From contig NEEC01000409.1 of assembly GCA_002189035.1 (NCBI GenBank), positions 1 to 22,387 of the forward strand: a stretch of DNA of 22,387 bases. Direction: 5' to 3'. Shown one piece after another: positions 21,784-22,387 of this stretch. This stretch comes from Utricularia gibba (Eukaryota; Streptophyta; Magnoliopsida; Lamiales; Lentibulariaceae). The translations under genes were made by a program, and so were the position numbers. The first letter of the stretch is position 1, and each line of letters opens with the position of its first letter. The notes below the pieces were generated by a model. That model saw only the letters and a program-made list of their open reading frames with translations, did not search any database and was not told the DNA's origin.

Positions 21784-22319
21784 TGCACCATTCCCGTATA
21801 CCATGTCTCTAGTGGCTATTTGATTCTTTTGCCTTGTATGTTGTTCGCATCAATTTCGAGAACATGAAGCACATTATTAAATGCAGTCACCACGGAATGC
21901 CACGTGAGACACTTTTCGTTGTGGCTTGTTTTTAATATGTCCACAGTTATCGGACAAACGTAACTCCAAATTATAATACTTGGAGCTCGAAAAGGGCTTC
22001 CCAACAGTGTGCTATGAAGAGCAAGGATCTGCATGTTATGCAAGAGGTGCTTCGCGGACCAGGATGTGCGACGTAGTCATTTCATTGCGCATCATCATTC
22101 GGGTGCATCCTAAAAATCACACGTGCACGGGATTCATTAAAAATAAATATTTACGCATATCCAGAGTTATATAACAGTGTTGGGATAAGTGATGCCACGA
22201 AATTCATGATGTAGCATGTGACTTTTTTCCAACTTGATCGCATAGTAGATGAATTCTGACACCATATGTTTTGGCTTTTGATTGATGCATTTAGTTGCTA
22301 TGATACTTCTGATTCTTGA
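21784..22319 (+). repeat. Satellite unit 42, 536 bp
   Basis: Reference length by compensation: one G lost from GGGG near m318 and one base gained at m386, giving GAGTTATATAAC. This resembles the TATATAA form of the subtype but with four T at m493-496. Confidence 0.96.
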
Positions 22320-22387
22320 TGCACCATTCCCGTATACCATGTCTCTAGTGGCTATTTGATTCTTTTGCCTTGTATGTTGTTCGCATC
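22320..22387 (+). repeat. Satellite unit 43, first 68 bases only
   Basis: Matches m1-68 of the reference without change and is cut by the window end, showing that the array continues to the right. Confidence 0.96.

Larger units (their letters stand above)
1..22387. repeat. Satellite DNA array, 536-bp consensus unit, 42 complete copies plus one partial
   Basis: The sequence repeats itself head to tail from the first to the last base. Units start at 1, 532, 1061, 1591, 2122, 2658, 3189, 3722, 4225, 4758 and so on to 22320, with spacings of 503 to 536. No unit is inverted and no other element is inserted. The reference unit (16991-17526) is 536 long, about 40% G+C, and not a multiple of three, with stops in all frames, so it is not coding. 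Substitutions between units are far below 1%; nearly all differences are small deletions. Both ends of the window lie inside the array, so its true size and flanks are unknown. A centromeric, pericentromeric or subtelomeric location is inferred from the type of repeat. The family is not one I recognise. The start phase chosen is arbitrary. Confidence 0.98.

Noticed and set aside
1-22387. CRISPR array
   Set aside because: There are no short repeats separated by unique spacers; the full 536-base unit repeats with nothing in between.
1-22387. Tandem 5S rRNA, tRNA, snRNA or spliced-leader gene array (units of about 0.5 kb would fit)
   Set aside because: I find no 5S internal control region, no tRNA B-box (GGTTCGANTCC), and no recognisable snRNA or spliced-leader sequence on either strand of the unit.
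1-22387. Telomeric repeat or telomere junction
   Set aside because: No TTTAGGG, TTAGGG or TTAGG tandem is present; single TTTAG words in the unit are isolated.
1-22387. Mobile element (LTR, TIR or transposase) inside the array
   Set aside because: No sequence other than the satellite unit is present, there are no target-site duplications, and no coding region survives translation in any frame.

Overview
The whole 22,387-base window is one head-to-tail satellite DNA array. It has no unique flanking sequence at either end and no gene I can support. I count 42 complete repeat units and a 68-base start of a 43rd. Starting each unit arbitrarily at TGCACCATTC, unit starts run from 1 to 22320 with a mean spacing of about 531 bases. 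The intact consensus length is 536 bases: the units at 16991-17526 and 18056-18591 are identical, and nearly every other unit is explained as this sequence with small deletions. By hand count the unit is about 40% G+C, with about 19 CpG dinucleotides. Positions written 'm' are positions in the 536-base unit (m1 = 16991 in the reference copy).

A 22 kb gene-free array of near-identical units of about 0.5 kb, all in one orientation, points to eukaryotic heterochromatin (centromeric, pericentromeric, subtelomeric or knob-like). I do not recognise the family and cannot name the organism. A length of 536 is close to three nucleosome repeats, as expected of many plant and animal satellites, but that is only compatible, not diagnostic. 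No 5S, tRNA, snRNA, spliced-leader or telomere repeat is visible inside the unit.

Layout: units 1-30 (1-15921) and 36-42 (18592-22319) carry many unit-private deletions of 1 to 4 bases. The stretch of about 1.75 kb from 16241 to 17993 is almost perfectly regular. Unit 8 (3722-4224, 503 bases) and unit 22 (11145-11666, 522 bases) are the most damaged. Against about 125 small length changes (roughly 118 losses, 7 gains) I count only about a dozen base substitutions, almost all at two sites (m347 and m386). That suggests recent homogenisation plus deletion-biased noise, probably long-read consensus error.

On top of this noise there are recurrent, shared variants: G2/G3/CGG at m347-349, G/A at m386, three or four T at m493-496, three or four A at m207-210. 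They are partly linked and define a minority unit subtype. Inside the unit I mark an imperfect 22-base dyad, a short hairpin, two CACGTG palindromes and an 18-base A/T-only run. The short open frames, repeated once per unit, are by-products of the repeat and are not annotated as genes.
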